64,000 nt of DNA from Allomuricauda sp. TMED12. Its GTDB lineage: Bacteria > Bacteroidota > Bacteroidia > Flavobacteriales > Flavobacteriaceae. The stretch spans positions 1 to 64,000 of the forward strand of contig NHBR02000055.1 in the NCBI GenBank assembly GCA_002167435.2, in the 5' to 3' direction. The first letter of the stretch is position 1. Each line of letters begins with the position of its first letter. Shown here in pieces: positions 36,058 through 45,748 of the stretch. A program made the position numbers and the translations under genes. Under the pieces are notes generated by a model that was not told where the DNA came from, made no database searches, and saw only the letters and a list, made by a program, of their open reading frames with translations.

Positions 36058-36777
36058 TTAGGTGCTAGTACCCGTGCTATTTTCCAGCAGTTCCCGCCTA
36101 TTGGCCACATTTGATTTACTGTAAATGTTAGTGATGTGACTTTTTACCGTACTTAAACTAATATAAAGTTCGTTGGCTATTTCCTTATTGCTTTTGCCTT
36201 GAAGGATAAGGTTGCGAACCAAAGTTTCCTGTTTGCTCAACTCGGGAAGAATTGATTTGTTTTGTCCCTTTCTTTGCCTAACAACCAAATAGGTCAATAA
36301 TAATATAAGTGCAATTAGACCAATATTCACCGACCTACTCCATTTTAATTTCTCCATTACCACCTCTTGGTTGATATACGCCAGTTTCTCTTCCAGAAAA
36401 AGATATTCGGAGGGAGGAATGTTGCTATCTTTTAATTTCCCCAGCAATGACACGTAGTAAGATGGATTATCGGCAATATCCCTGTTCAAAAGACTTTTCT
36501 CCTCTAAAACTTTGATTGCAATGAGCTTTACCTCCAATATTTTTAGTGAATCGCGGGCATAAACCGTTAACTGTTCTTCCTATTCATTTTTAGTTAAGCC
36601 TGAATCATGCAGTACTTGCTCAAATTTTTTGAATTTTTTCCATTCCATCGAGGTTAACCCACTGTCAAGACTATCGGTTTGCAAAAAAACTTTTTCCAAA
36701 GAAAAATTCTCCCTAGCATACAAGCTTGTGGAAAACATCTGCACTAATAGGAATAAAAGGAGTGGTAAATATTTCAA
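36058..36777 (-). pseudogene. membrane-anchored LuxR-type regulator interrupted by an in-frame TAG
   Basis: A single open frame of 240 codons from ATG 36777 (signal peptide MKYLPLLLFLLVQMFSTSLYA) to the stop at 36058 except for one TAG at 36582-36580 (codon 66). Immediately after it the same frame continues EEQLTVYARDSLKILEVKL with no other stop. The distal part holds one transmembrane helix (VNIGLIALILLLTYLVV) and a C-terminal LuxR helix-turn-helix (KSNKEIANELYISLSTVKSHITNIY). The intact product would be a one-component regulator tethered to the inner membrane with a periplasmic sensor part. Either a nonsense mutation or a sequencing error; the distal part could start at the TTG at 36537. 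Confidence 0.75.
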
Positions 36778-36819
36778 AATGACGGTGTTTGGATTAAATT
36801 TCAGTAAAAATCTTGAGGT

Positions 36820-37836
36820 TCACAAATTCAAAACCGAATCAATCACCTCATCCAAAATAGGTTGCACCTTTGGGTCTGTACAGTTAATGAGAATAGCAAC
36901 CACTTTTTCCTTTTCGGGATACACAAAAAGGTTGGTATAGGCGCCAACGCTATTCCCAACGTGTCCTACAAATGGTCTCCCCTTAACGTCTTGGCTGACC
37001 TGAAACCCAAGACCATAGAAAGTGGGTTGGCCCTCTATGATTTGAGATGTCAACAATTGATCATAGGTTTCTTTTGTGAGCAATTTATGCTGTAGGATTA
37101 ACTTTCCCAGTTTAGCCACATCTTCACAAGTTGATAAATAGCCACCTCCAGCCAGTTTATAGGCATTATTTACTTCAACAGCCTGTTTAAAGCATAATGA
37201 TGTTTTTGTATAGAACTGTGCTATGTTCTCGACTGCGCTCGGTCTGACACTTTTTTGCTGTGAGAAAGTGTTTTTCAGGCCCAAAGGTGTCAATATATTT
37301 TTCTCTACGTATTGTTTAAATGGTATCCCACTAGCTTCTTGCATAGCCAAGGACAACAATACAAAATCGAAACTATTGTAGAGATAACCAGTTCCTGGCT
37401 CGAAAAACAAGGGATCGTTTTTAAAGACTTCTATTCCTTCTTTAATAGAATAATCTTGATTCAAGGCAAATTCCTTGCCCCGATACCCTCTAATGCCTGC
37501 AGTATGACTCGCCAATTGCCGCAGCGTAAAATCATATTTCTTTTTTGGATAATCAGGCACATAGGTATAAAAAGATTCATCCAAATCCACGATTCCATCC
37601 TCCATCATTTTGCCCAAAGCCAATCCTGTGATGCACTTGGAGATACTGGCAATTCGGAAAACTGTCTGCTTTGGGTCAATTTTCTTCCTGTTTTCCAAAT
37701 TGGCAAAGCCATATCCTTTTTGAAGTTGGATTTCACCTTTATCCAAAATGAACACAGCCAAACCAGGTACTTTTTTTTCCGCCACCAGATTATGGAAAAG
37801 GGCATTGGCTTTTTCCAACCCGTACAATCCTTCCAT
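36820..37836 (-). CDS. serine hydrolase (beta-lactamase/class C family), cytoplasmic-looking
   Basis: 338 residues from the ATG at 37836; a TTG at 37896 would add 20 residues. No signal peptide is visible. The family pattern is present: SxxK as SISK in RIASISKCITG, tyrosine motif in YLYNSFDFVLL, and HxG in VGHVGNSVGAY. Such enzymes cover carboxypeptidases, esterases and D-aminopeptidases; the substrate is undetermined. A dispersed 24-bp palindromic repeat lies in frame at 37223-37246, encoding the RPSAVENI stretch (~197-205). Confidence 0.82.
   Translation of the reverse strand: MEGLYGLEKANALFHNLVAEKKVPGLAVFILDKGEIQLQKGYGFANLENRKKIDPKQTVFRIASISKCITGLALGKMMEDGIVDLDESFYTYVPDYPKKKYDFTLRQLASHTAGIRGYRGKEFALNQDYSIKEGIEVFKNDPLFFEPGTGYLYNSFDFVLLSLAMQEASGIPFKQYVEKNILTPLGLKNTFSQQKSVRPSAVENIAQFYTKTSLCFKQAVEVNNAYKLAGGGYLSTCEDVAKLGKLILQHKLLTKETYDQLLTSQIIEGQPTFYGLGFQVSQDVKGRPFVGHVGNSVGAYTNLFVYPEKEKVVAILINCTDPKVQPILDEVIDSVLNL
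37223..37246 (+). repeat. dispersed palindromic repeat, copy A (inside a CDS)
   Basis: Core TCGACTGCGCTC with arms ATGTTC and GGTCTG; arms no longer complementary. It lies within the serine hydrolase coding sequence without breaking the frame. Confidence 0.7.
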
Positions 37837-37971
37837 CGATTTCACCTTTGGAAACGGAACAAACAAATTTTTGATATGTGTAAAAAGATATCCCAAGCAC
37901 TCAATTTGAACTTCGAAATTAACGAGAAATAGTATAGGCCATGACGATTTATGTCATAGTTTGAAGCTATA

Positions 37972-38775
37972 TCAGTCTTGGAATATCAATCTGCCATTGA
38001 ATAATTCCTCAATATCTACTTCCGCAGGTCGATTCACGCTAATCACATCACCTGTGCCACGAATCACACCGCTTAAACTTTGTTGGGGATTCACAAACAC
38101 ATCGTTGGAACCCCGATGGTTGATGGTCACACTTTCCGCAACCAATTCTTCTGCTTCAATTCTGGAATCCCCTGCGGCTACAGTCACATTAAAATTTTCA
38201 GTGCTCCCCTGAAGCCTAAAATAGGCAATTCCATTGACCACAATTCTTACGGAATTTGAATTCAGGTTTAGATCAAAAGAGCCGTCCGTGGTTTCGGTTT
38301 CTGGATTATTGAAACTTTCAGCGATCAGGTTAAGACTTGGATAGTCCAATACGCCATCACTCGAAATAGGCAAACCTGTACTGCTTCTAATTTCGGTGAT
38401 ATTGGGGGAAGTAATGTACACTGTTGTCAAACCATAATCCCGAACATAGTTACAGCTGCTATCATTTCGTAGAACAAGACGATTATCCTCCACCACTGCG
38501 GAAACATCGTTCAAGAGATATTCACCCGTTTCCACCTCAACCAATTGTTCATCACCTTGTTTTAAAACCACATTTAGGTTCTCAAAAACCGTAATGGCGG
38601 TAAACTCGGGAACATCTGCCGTTTCACGAACCACATCCCCGGCATTTCTGAAACAAGCTGGAACATTATCGCCATTACAGGAAACCAATATTAGAAAAAT
38701 AGCCAACGTGAAGCATCTCTCGACTGCGCTCGAGATGACATCCTTAAACCTATATAAATTTCTGACTTCCAACAT
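37972..38775 (-). CDS. GIN (DUF2807) domain lipoprotein
   Basis: 267 residues. The hydrophobic core FTLAIFLILVSC ends in a lipobox cysteine near residue 33, so it is probably a lipoprotein, but the n-region is unusually long (~22 residues) because a 24-bp palindromic repeat (38714-38737) contributes about eight codons (VISSAVER). The mature part is the beta-helix-like head GIN domain (ITVFENLNVVLKQGDEQLVEVETGE, ...AAGDSRIEAEELVAESVTINHRGSNDVFV). Second DUF2807 protein in this window. It is followed closely (7 bp upstream on this strand) by a PagL-like gene. Confidence 0.8.
   Translation of the reverse strand: MLEVRNLYRFKDVISSAVERCFTLAIFLILVSCNGDNVPACFRNAGDVVRETADVPEFTAITVFENLNVVLKQGDEQLVEVETGEYLLNDVSAVVEDNRLVLRNDSSCNYVRDYGLTTVYITSPNITEIRSSTGLPISSDGVLDYPSLNLIAESFNNPETETTDGSFDLNLNSNSVRIVVNGIAYFRLQGSTENFNVTVAAGDSRIEAEELVAESVTINHRGSNDVFVNPQQSLSGVIRGTGDVISVNRPAEVDIEELFNGRLIFQD
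38714..38737 (+). repeat. dispersed palindromic repeat, copy B (inside signal-peptide region)
   Basis: Core TCGACTGCGCTC with perfectly complementary arms CATCTC and GAGATG. It lies in frame within codons 13-21 of the GIN-domain lipoprotein gene. Confidence 0.8.
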
Positions 38776-38782
38776 CGCAATT

Positions 38783-39883
38783 CTATAATCTTACTCCTAT
38801 TCCAAATTCAATGGCCTCAGCCTTGGCTCCGTGCGATTTTAATGTAACGGCACCAAATACCTTATTGCCAAAATATCGTTTCAAACCGATTCGGTTATAC
38901 ACCCTTCCTTCAAAATCAAAAGGATAGTACACATAATATCCCAATTGGGCAATCACGCTTAATTTGTTCACAAACAGTTCATGTCCTAAAAACACCCCTA
39001 CCCTTTTGTAATCCGTATCAGGTGCAACATCCAATTCTGGAAAGGATGTTGATTGATAACGAATCAATTCTTTCAGAAAATTAGAGAAGAAAATGTCAGT
39101 TCCCAATTGAATGGCACTTCTTTTACCCAAACGCTTATCGGCATAGGCCGAAACTATGGCAAAGCCATATCTCCCCATATTGATCACATCGCTTTCGTTA
39201 GCTCCTCCCCTTAGCACTAAGTTATAACGAATAGGTTCCGTAATTTTTCCTTTAGATTCAGGGGCTAAATACTCATAAGCTGCATCCTTATCAAGATTAT
39301 AGGTTAGACCTACATTTAATGCGAACGTATTGGTGGATGTATTGGGCGCCTTAAAATTAGCATTGGAATAGTGAATTAAAGACAGTCCTGCATTCATGCC
39401 CAAACCTGCAAAAAGGTTTTCCCTATGATAGTTCAACATTAATAATGTGCTACTTAAAATATGACTGCCGTAAGCGTTATTTCTAAAATTTTCATCCTTA
39501 TTATAGGGATTGGTATTATAAGCCAATCCTTGGGCCACTCTGAGTTGAAGGTTTCTCTTCAAAAGATAAAAATTGTAATGTCCGTATACACTATAAAGTT
39601 TACCTAATGTGGGGTTATTAGTGTTCTGATAAACAAAAGTATATCCAGTATCAGGATATCCAAAATCAGTTTCCCATTCTTTATGTCCATAGGTTTTTCT
39701 ACTTACACCCAAAATAATACCTCCAGGATGATCGGTAATCAAATGTGAAATATCGGGATTGTGAAGTAAAATTGAACCATTGAATAGGTTTGCATCAAAT
39801 ACAAAATCCTTTGGAACCTCGTTAGTTTGAGAAATCCCAAAAAATGAAATCAACAATAAGATTAGGCAAAGTAGGTACCTCAT
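38783..39883 (-). CDS. acyloxyacyl hydrolase / PagL-like lipid A deacylase
   Basis: 366 residues with signal peptide MRYLLCLILLLISFFGISQ. The central part carries the PagL-type catalytic segment LIHYSNANFKAPNTSTNTFALNVG, in which the His-Ser pair and following P-N spacing match the HxSNGGxxxPN motif of lipid A 3-O-deacylases. Regular beta strands to the C-terminal GIGVRL suggest an outer-membrane barrel. Longer than Proteobacterial PagL (~170 aa), as is usual for Bacteroidota members. It would trim ester-linked acyl chains of lipid A. Confidence 0.8.
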   Translation of the reverse strand: MRYLLCLILLLISFFGISQTNEVPKDFVFDANLFNGSILLHNPDISHLITDHPGGIILGVSRKTYGHKEWETDFGYPDTGYTFVYQNTNNPTLGKLYSVYGHYNFYLLKRNLQLRVAQGLAYNTNPYNKDENFRNNAYGSHILSSTLLMLNYHRENLFAGLGMNAGLSLIHYSNANFKAPNTSTNTFALNVGLTYNLDKDAAYEYLAPESKGKITEPIRYNLVLRGGANESDVINMGRYGFAIVSAYADKRLGKRSAIQLGTDIFFSNFLKELIRYQSTSFPELDVAPDTDYKRVGVFLGHELFVNKLSVIAQLGYYVYYPFDFEGRVYNRIGLKRYFGNKVFGAVTLKSHGAKAEAIEFGIGVRL

Positions 39884-39902
39884 GGAGCGCTAAAGTAGGA
39901 AA

Positions 39903-40856
39903 TTAAAAAAGTTCCTTGGCAATCGCCTTTATATTATCTGATTTTCCCATGGAATAATAATGCAATACGGGCACACCGGCCTCTCTCAGTTCTTTTGATT
40001 GTTGAATGGCCCATTCCACGCCAACTTGACGCACTTCCTTGTTATTTTTGCAGGCCTCAACGGCATCAATTAAATCTTGGGGAAGATCTACCCTAAATAC
40101 TTGTGGCAATAATTGAAGGTGCCGTTTTACAGCAATGGGTTTAATCCCAGGAATAATGGGCACATTAATTCCCATTTCCCTTGCGGTCTCAACAAATTCA
40201 AAGAATTTTTGATTATCAAAAAACATTTGGGTCACTACATAATCCGCACCCAGATCCACTTTTTGTTTCAACCGCTTTAAATCTGATTGCAAGGATGGTG
40301 CTTCCATATGTTTTTCAGGATAACCTGCCACACCAATACAAAAACTACTCAAATCACTAGATTCAATAGTATCGTGCAGATAATTGCCCTGATTTATATT
40401 TTGAATCTGTTCCACCAATTCGGTAGCATATTGATGTCCTCCTTTGGTAGGTGTAAAATATTTTTCCTCTTTTCTGGCATCGCCTCGTAGCGCCATTACA
40501 TTTTCTATCTCCAAATACTGACAATCTACCAATAGATATTCGGTTTCCTCTTTCGTAAAACCTCCACAGATAACGTGGGGCACGGTATCCACATCATACT
40601 TGTGCTTTAATGAAGCACAAATACCCAAAGTTCCAGGACGTGTTCTTGTCAATTTTTTATCCAACAGACCATCCTTTTCCTTGTAGATGTATTCTTCCCG
40701 AGAAGTGGTCACATCAATAAATGGAGGTTTGAACTCCATTAATGGGTCAATATTGGAATACAACTCTTGAATGCTTTTCCCTTTTACAGGTGGTACAATT
40801 TCAAAACTGAAAAGAGTTTCTCCCTTTGCTTTTTTTATGTGATCGGTAATCTTCAT
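39903..40856 (-). CDS. metF: 5,10-methylenetetrahydrofolate reductase
   Basis: 317 residues, FAD-containing TIM barrel. It reduces methylene-THF to methyl-THF for MetH. FSFEIVPPVKGKS holds the catalytic Glu, DVTTSREE, ALRGDARKEE and QMFFDNQKFFEF bind folate/FAD. It follows metH by 3 bp (metH stop 40860, metF ATG 40856), so metH-N, metH-C and metF form one operon headed by a SAM riboswitch. Confidence 0.95.
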   Translation of the reverse strand: MKITDHIKKAKGETLFSFEIVPPVKGKSIQELYSNIDPLMEFKPPFIDVTTSREEYIYKEKDGLLDKKLTRTRPGTLGICASLKHKYDVDTVPHVICGGFTKEETEYLLVDCQYLEIENVMALRGDARKEEKYFTPTKGGHQYATELVEQIQNINQGNYLHDTIESSDLSSFCIGVAGYPEKHMEAPSLQSDLKRLKQKVDLGADYVVTQMFFDNQKFFEFVETAREMGINVPIIPGIKPIAVKRHLQLLPQVFRVDLPQDLIDAVEACKNNKEVRQVGVEWAIQQSKELREAGVPVLHYYSMGKSDNIKAIAKELF

Positions 40857-40859
40857 CGC

Positions 40860-43538
40860 TTATTCATCAACTATGTTGGGAGCCAACCACTTTTGGGCTT
40901 CCTCCAATTTAATATTTTTTCGCTCAGCAAAATCCAGAACCTGATCTTGTTTTATTTTTCCCAATCCGAAATATTTCGCCTGTGGATGTCCAAAATAGTA
41001 GCCGCTAACACTGGCAGCTGGCCACATGGCCAAACTATCGGTCAATTTAACATCAATTCTTTTCTCGACATCCAACAACTCCCAAATGGTCAATTTTTCC
41101 AAATGGTCAGGACAAGCAGGGTACCCTGGAGCTGGGCGTATTCCACTATACTTTTCTTTGATCAACTCTGTATTGTCCAAATTTTCATCCACCGCATAGC
41201 CCCAATAATTTGTCCGCACTTCCTTGTGAAGGTACTCCGCAAAAGCCTCAGCCAATCTATCGGCCAAAGCTTTGATCATGATGGAATTGTAATCATCGTG
41301 ATTCTTTTCAAACTCAGCTGCCAAGTCTTGGGTTCCGAATCCTGTACTTACGCAAAAACAGCCCATGTAATCCTGAATTCCCGAATCCTTGGGGGCTATA
41401 AAATCCGCCAACGCAATATTGGGAACTCCTTCGCGCTTTTTCAACTGTTGGCGAAGTGTTCTAAAAATGAAGGTTTCATTATCATTTTTAACTTCAATAT
41501 CATCTTCATCAATTTGATTGGCAGGGAACAGTCCGAATATCGCCTTCGCCTTCAACAATTTTTCATCCAAGACCTTTTCCAAAAGTACTTTAGCATCCTC
41601 AAAAAGTTCGGTCGCTTGTTCGCCCACCACTTCATCCGTTAAAATATCGGGATACTTACCATGCAGGTCCCAACTACGGAAAAATGGCGTCCAATCAATA
41701 AATTCTTCCAATTTGGTCAAATCAAAATCCTCCCAAACCTGAATACCCAATTGATTCGGTTTTTTAATCTCTGATGGATTCCACTCAATTTGAAGTTTGT
41801 TCTTTCTAGCTTGCTCCAAGGTCAGATACTCTTTCTGTTTGGAGCGGTTCAAAAACTTGTCCCTGAAACTTTCGTAATCCAGTTTGATGGATTTTTTATA
41901 CTTGACAGAGGTTTCATCCTGAAGTAAATCACCCACCACGGTCACCGCCCTGGATGCATCGTTTACATGCACCACGGCTTGGCTGTACTGCGGGTCAATC
42001 TTTACTGCGGTATGTGCCTTACTCGTTGTTGCCCCTCCTATCAGTAAGGGAACATCAAAGTTTTGACGCTCCATTTCCTTGGCCAAAAACACCATTTCAT
42101 CCAACGAAGGTGTAATCAATCCACTCAAGCCAATAATGTCCACTTGTTCCTCCTTAGCCTTGTTGATGATTTTTTCCGGAGGTACCATTACCCCCAAATC
42201 AACAATTTGATAATTATTACAGGCCAAGACCACGCTCACAATGTTTTTTCCAATATCGTGTACGTCGCCTTTTACGGTGGCCATCAATATTTTTCCAGCT
42301 GCTTTGGAGTTTTTATCCTTGGATGCTTCAATGTAAGGTGTCAAATAAGCCACAGCCTTTTTCATCACCCTTGCTGATTTTACCACTTGTGGCAAAAACA
42401 TCTTTCCACTCCCAAACAAGTCTCCGACCACATTCATCCCTGTCATCAAGTTACCCTCAATTACCTGTAAAGGTTTCGTTGCCTGCTGACGTGCTTCTTC
42501 TACATCTTCAATAATATATTGATCGATCCCTTTTACCAAGGCGCGGGTAATCCTGTCTTGAAGTGGTTCTTCCCGCCAAGATAAATCGACCTTACTTTCT
42601 TTTGCAGTGCCTACCACGGTTTCTGCAAAATCCAATAATCGTTCTGTGGCATCATCTCGTCTATTGAGCAACACGTCTTCCACATGTTCCAACAAATCCT
42701 TGGGAATATCATCGTACACCTCCAACATAGTTGGGTTTACGATTCCCATGTTCATTCCCGCTTCAATGGCGTGAAACAAAAAAGCTGAATGCATGGCCTC
42801 ACGCACAGGGTTGTTGCCTCTAAATGAAAAAGATACATTACTTACCCCTCCACTTACACTGCAATAGGGTAGATTTTGCCTTACCCAACGTGTGCCTTCA
42901 ATAAAATCAATGGCATTGTTTTTATGCTCATCCATCCCAGTGGCAACAGGGAATATATTCAAGTCAAAAATGATATCCTCCGGGGCAAAATTCACCTCAT
43001 TCACAAGAATATCATATGATCGCTTTGCAATTTCTTTTCGACGCTCCAAGGTATCGGCTTGCCCTACTTCATCAAAGGCCATCACAATTACGGCAGCACC
43101 GTATCTTTTAATCAGTTTAGCATGGTGGACGAACTCTTCCTTTCCTTCTTTAAGGCTGATGGAGTTTACCACGCATTTTCCTTGTACAACCTGTAAACCA
43201 GCTTCGATAATTTCCCATTTGGAACTATCGATCATAATGGGAACCCGTGCAATATCTGGTTCTGCAACAATAAGATTCAGGAATCTGACCATGGCCTCTT
43301 TACCATCAATCAGACCGTCGTCCATATTAATATCAATGATCTGGGCTCCGCCTTCCACTTGTTGGCGGGCAATATCCAAGGCTTCATCAAATTTTTCTTC
43401 TTTGATCAGCCTTAAAAACCGTTTGGAACCTGCGACATTGGTTCGTTCCCCCACATTGATGAAATTACTTTCCGGGGTAACGACCAAGGGTTCAAGGCCT
43501 GAAAGTTTTAAATATCGTTGTTCGTTGTTCGTTGCCAT
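40860..43538 (-). CDS. metH: methionine synthase, pterin/cobalamin/activation modules
   Basis: 892 residues. Domains in order: pterin-binding methyltetrahydrofolate domain ([39 protein letters not shown]), cobalamin-binding cap and fold ([22 protein letters not shown] with the DxHDIG histidine, then [13 protein letters not shown]), and the SAM-dependent reactivation domain ([12 protein letters not shown]). The homocysteine-binding module is absent and is supplied by the gene immediately upstream, so the enzyme is split in two polypeptides. Nine bases separate the genes, both complete with own start and stop, so this is a true split and not a frameshift. Confidence 0.94.
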   Translation of the reverse strand: MATNNEQRYLKLSGLEPLVVTPESNFINVGERTNVAGSKRFLRLIKEEKFDEALDIARQQVEGGAQIIDINMDDGLIDGKEAMVRFLNLIVAEPDIARVPIMIDSSKWEIIEAGLQVVQGKCVVNSISLKEGKEEFVHHAKLIKRYGAAVIVMAFDEVGQADTLERRKEIAKRSYDILVNEVNFAPEDIIFDLNIFPVATGMDEHKNNAIDFIEGTRWVRQNLPYCSVSGGVSNVSFSFRGNNPVREAMHSAFLFHAIEAGMNMGIVNPTMLEVYDDIPKDLLEHVEDVLLNRRDDATERLLDFAETVVGTAKESKVDLSWREEPLQDRITRALVKGIDQYIIEDVEEARQQATKPLQVIEGNLMTGMNVVGDLFGSGKMFLPQVVKSARVMKKAVAYLTPYIEASKDKNSKAAGKILMATVKGDVHDIGKNIVSVVLACNNYQIVDLGVMVPPEKIINKAKEEQVDIIGLSGLITPSLDEMVFLAKEMERQNFDVPLLIGGATTSKAHTAVKIDPQYSQAVVHVNDASRAVTVVGDLLQDETSVKYKKSIKLDYESFRDKFLNRSKQKEYLTLEQARKNKLQIEWNPSEIKKPNQLGIQVWEDFDLTKLEEFIDWTPFFRSWDLHGKYPDILTDEVVGEQATELFEDAKVLLEKVLDEKLLKAKAIFGLFPANQIDEDDIEVKNDNETFIFRTLRQQLKKREGVPNIALADFIAPKDSGIQDYMGCFCVSTGFGTQDLAAEFEKNHDDYNSIMIKALADRLAEAFAEYLHKEVRTNYWGYAVDENLDNTELIKEKYSGIRPAPGYPACPDHLEKLTIWELLDVEKRIDVKLTDSLAMWPAASVSGYYFGHPQAKYFGLGKIKQDQVLDFAERKNIKLEEAQKWLAPNIVDE

Positions 43539-43547
43539 AAACTTAAA

Positions 43548-44549
43548 CTATGCTGGAATCAGAAGTTTTCTCGGTTTATAATCTGTTACCACATCGGCAA
43601 TGGCCTTAATGTGCTCTGGAGTGGTTCCGCAACAACCGCCGACAATGTTCACCAGTCCTTTCTCCGCATATTCCTTGATCTGTACGGCCATTTGCTCGGG
43701 TGTTTCATCGTATTCACCAAAGGCATTTGGCAGTCCCGCATTGGGGTGTGCGGAAACGGCAAATTCCGACTTGGCAGAAACGACCTCCAAATGAGGCACC
43801 AATTGTTTTGCTCCCAAGGCACAGTTGAACCCGACAGATAAAATCGGGATATGGGAAACGGAAATTAGAAAAGCTTCGGCTGTCTGTCCAGACAATGTTC
43901 TTCCCGATGCATCGGTAATGGTTCCGCTGACCATTACGGGCACATCAATATTGCGTTCGTCCTTTACCTCCTCAATGGCGAAAAGGGCTGCTTTTGCGTT
44001 CAAGGTATCAAATATGGTCTCTACAAGCAACAAATCGACTCCTCCATCTAAAAGTGCCTCCACTTGTTGTTTGTATGCCACTCTAAGTTCATCGAAGGAT
44101 ACAGCACGGTAGCCAGGGTCATTTACATCTGGTGACATGCTGGCCGTTTTATTGGTGGGGCCGATACTTCCCGCTACAAATCTGGGCTTATTGGGATTTT
44201 TTTTAGTGAATTCTTCCGCTACTTCTTTTGCAAGTTTGGCAGATTCAAAATTCAGTTCATAAACCAATTCTTCCATGCCGTAGTCTGCCATGGCAATGGT
44301 TGTCCCAGAAAAGGTATTGGTTTCAATAATGTCCGCACCAGCTTCCAAAAACTTCCGATGGACTTCTTTTACGGCCTCAGGCTGAGTTATGGACAACAAA
44401 TCGTTGTTTCCTTTCAAATCACTGGGCCAATCCTTGAAACGTTCTCCTCGAAAATCATTCTCTTCGAATTTATAGCGTTGTAGCATGGTACCCATGGCCC
44501 CATCCAGCACTAAAATCCGTTTCTTCAATATGTCTTCAATTTTTTCCAT
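43548..44549 (-). CDS. methionine synthase homocysteine-binding subunit (split MetH N-terminal module)
   Basis: 333 residues: [12 protein letters not shown] opening, [16 protein letters not shown], and zinc ligands GFNCALG and [10 protein letters not shown]. This homocysteine S-methyltransferase domain activates homocysteine thiolate on zinc and must work with the pterin/cobalamin protein encoded next. Promoter-proximal gene of the operon, 73 bp downstream of a SAM-I riboswitch whose ligand would shut it off. Confidence 0.93.
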   Translation of the reverse strand: MEKIEDILKKRILVLDGAMGTMLQRYKFEENDFRGERFKDWPSDLKGNNDLLSITQPEAVKEVHRKFLEAGADIIETNTFSGTTIAMADYGMEELVYELNFESAKLAKEVAEEFTKKNPNKPRFVAGSIGPTNKTASMSPDVNDPGYRAVSFDELRVAYKQQVEALLDGGVDLLLVETIFDTLNAKAALFAIEEVKDERNIDVPVMVSGTITDASGRTLSGQTAEAFLISVSHIPILSVGFNCALGAKQLVPHLEVVSAKSEFAVSAHPNAGLPNAFGEYDETPEQMAVQIKEYAEKGLVNIVGGCCGTTPEHIKAIADVVTDYKPRKLLIPA

Positions 44550-44621
44550 ATACCATTTTCCTTCCTAAAAGGATGTAGTGAAATCAAGAAAAGTGCGTAG
44601 ATGCTGTACTGTTTGCTTTAC

Positions 44622-44758
44622 GTTATCCTTCCCCTTACAGATTAAAGTTCCCAAAGGTCTCGAAACCAGTTCAAGACAAGGGTAGAATGTAGCACCTTCT
44701 CGAAGTCGAGGGTTGCTAAGGCTTCACAGGGTCCAATCCCTCCACCTTTCTTGATAAC
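44622..44758 (-). promoter_or_regulatory. SAM-I (S-box) riboswitch upstream of metH operon, enlarged P4
   Basis: Conserved S-box features on the minus strand: AAGAAAGGTGGAGGGA, GAAGCCTTAGCAACC, GAAGGTGCTACATTCTACC. P1 is GTTATC (44758-44753) with GATAAC (44627-44622); P3 is CTCGA/TCGAG. P4 closes with CCCTT and AAGGG but holds ~50 extra nt including its own hairpin (GGTTTCGAGACC region), making the aptamer 137 nt instead of about 100. No terminator is seen before the gene; a CCTT/AAGG hairpin over the purine-rich AGGAAGG near the start suggests control of translation (inference). Confidence 0.92.
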
Positions 44759-44849
44759 ACTTTCAACTTATTAATGAACTGAACTGCAAAGAAACGGCTC
44801 TCCCTAGTGAAAAGCAAAAAAAGCCCTTGAATTTTTAGAAAACCAACAA

Positions 44850-44880
44850 TAAAAAAACGGATTGATTACTCAACCCGTTT
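44850..44880 (-). terminator. terminator after SDR gene
   Basis: On the minus strand AACGGGTTGA, loop GTAA, TCAATCCGTT (one G-U pair) followed by T7; 22 bp past the SDR stop at 44903. Confidence 0.85.
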
Positions 44881-44902
44881 GAGCTCAATTTCTGTGATGT
44901 TT

Positions 44903-45664
44903 TTAAACCAACATGCCACCTGATACTTCGATCCGTTGACCGTTGATCCATTTGGCGTCTTCAGAGCACAAGAATGCTACTACACCACCTATGTCACTAG
45001 GGATTCCTACACGGCCCAAGGCAGTAATATTGGCAATTGCTGTTCTTTTACCTTCATCATTTTTGTTGACCCCTCCGCCAAAATCGGTTTCAATAGCCCC
45101 TGGAGCCACTACGTTCGACCTAATTTGACGTGCACCCAATTCCTTGGCTTGATATCGAGTAAGTGCTTCCACTGCAGCTTTCATAGATCCATACACGGAA
45201 TAGCCTGGAAATGAAAAACGTGCCAATCCGCTGGAAATATTTACAATACCTCCCCCATCAGAAAGGGTGGCCAATAATTTCTGGGTCAAGAAAAATGTTC
45301 CTTTAAAATGAATATTTACAAGGTCATTGAATTGTTCTTCAGTTGTTTCGGTAATCGGTGCATTGATTCCAATTCCTGCGTTGTTAATCAAGTAATCAAT
45401 TTTTGACGTCCCAAAATGAGAATCAAGTACGCTTTTGACATCATCCACAAAAGCATCAAAACTTTGGTTGTCGGCCACATCCAGTTGAAGCGCGTAGCCT
45501 TTTTGACCGATTTTTTCAATTTCACCCACGGTCTTGTCCGCCTCTGCTTTATTAGTACGGTATGTCAATAAAACATTCAATCCTTTTTTGGCCAGATTGA
45601 TGGCCATATCTTCTCCCAATCCACGGCTTCCACCGGTTACCAATGCTATTTTTGCTTTGCTCAT
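44903..45664 (-). CDS. SDR family oxidoreductase
   Basis: 253 residues of the classical short-chain dehydrogenase type. VTGGSRGLGEDMA (TGxxxGxG, NAD(P) binding), NNAGIG, a serine in NISSG and YSVYGSMKAAVE (Y-x3-K) complete the active site. Substrate unknown. Divergent or unrelated to the met operon; it lies 84 bp from an AraC regulator on the same strand, whose gene sits upstream, so that regulator may control it (inference). Confidence 0.9.
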   Translation of the reverse strand: MSKAKIALVTGGSRGLGEDMAINLAKKGLNVLLTYRTNKAEADKTVGEIEKIGQKGYALQLDVADNQSFDAFVDDVKSVLDSHFGTSKIDYLINNAGIGINAPITETTEEQFNDLVNIHFKGTFFLTQKLLATLSDGGGIVNISSGLARFSFPGYSVYGSMKAAVEALTRYQAKELGARQIRSNVVAPGAIETDFGGGVNKNDEGKRTAIANITALGRVGIPSDIGGVVAFLCSEDAKWINGQRIEVSGGMLV

Positions 45665-45748
45665 TTTATTCGATTTATGATTTCAAAACAAAATTAGCCG
45701 TGAACAATCCCAAAAGGGTTGCAAGTATCAATCGATTTTTTGCAAAAA

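Noticed and set aside
43538-43548. Frameshift between the two MetH parts
   Set aside because: Each part has its own start and stop with 9 bp between, and the break falls at a domain boundary; a split MetH is the expected arrangement.
44671-44676. Shorter P1 (TCAAGA/TCTTGA) for the metH riboswitch
   Set aside because: It would cut off P4; the GTTATC/GATAAC pairing matches the second riboswitch and restores a normal order of helices. Kept as the alternative to test.
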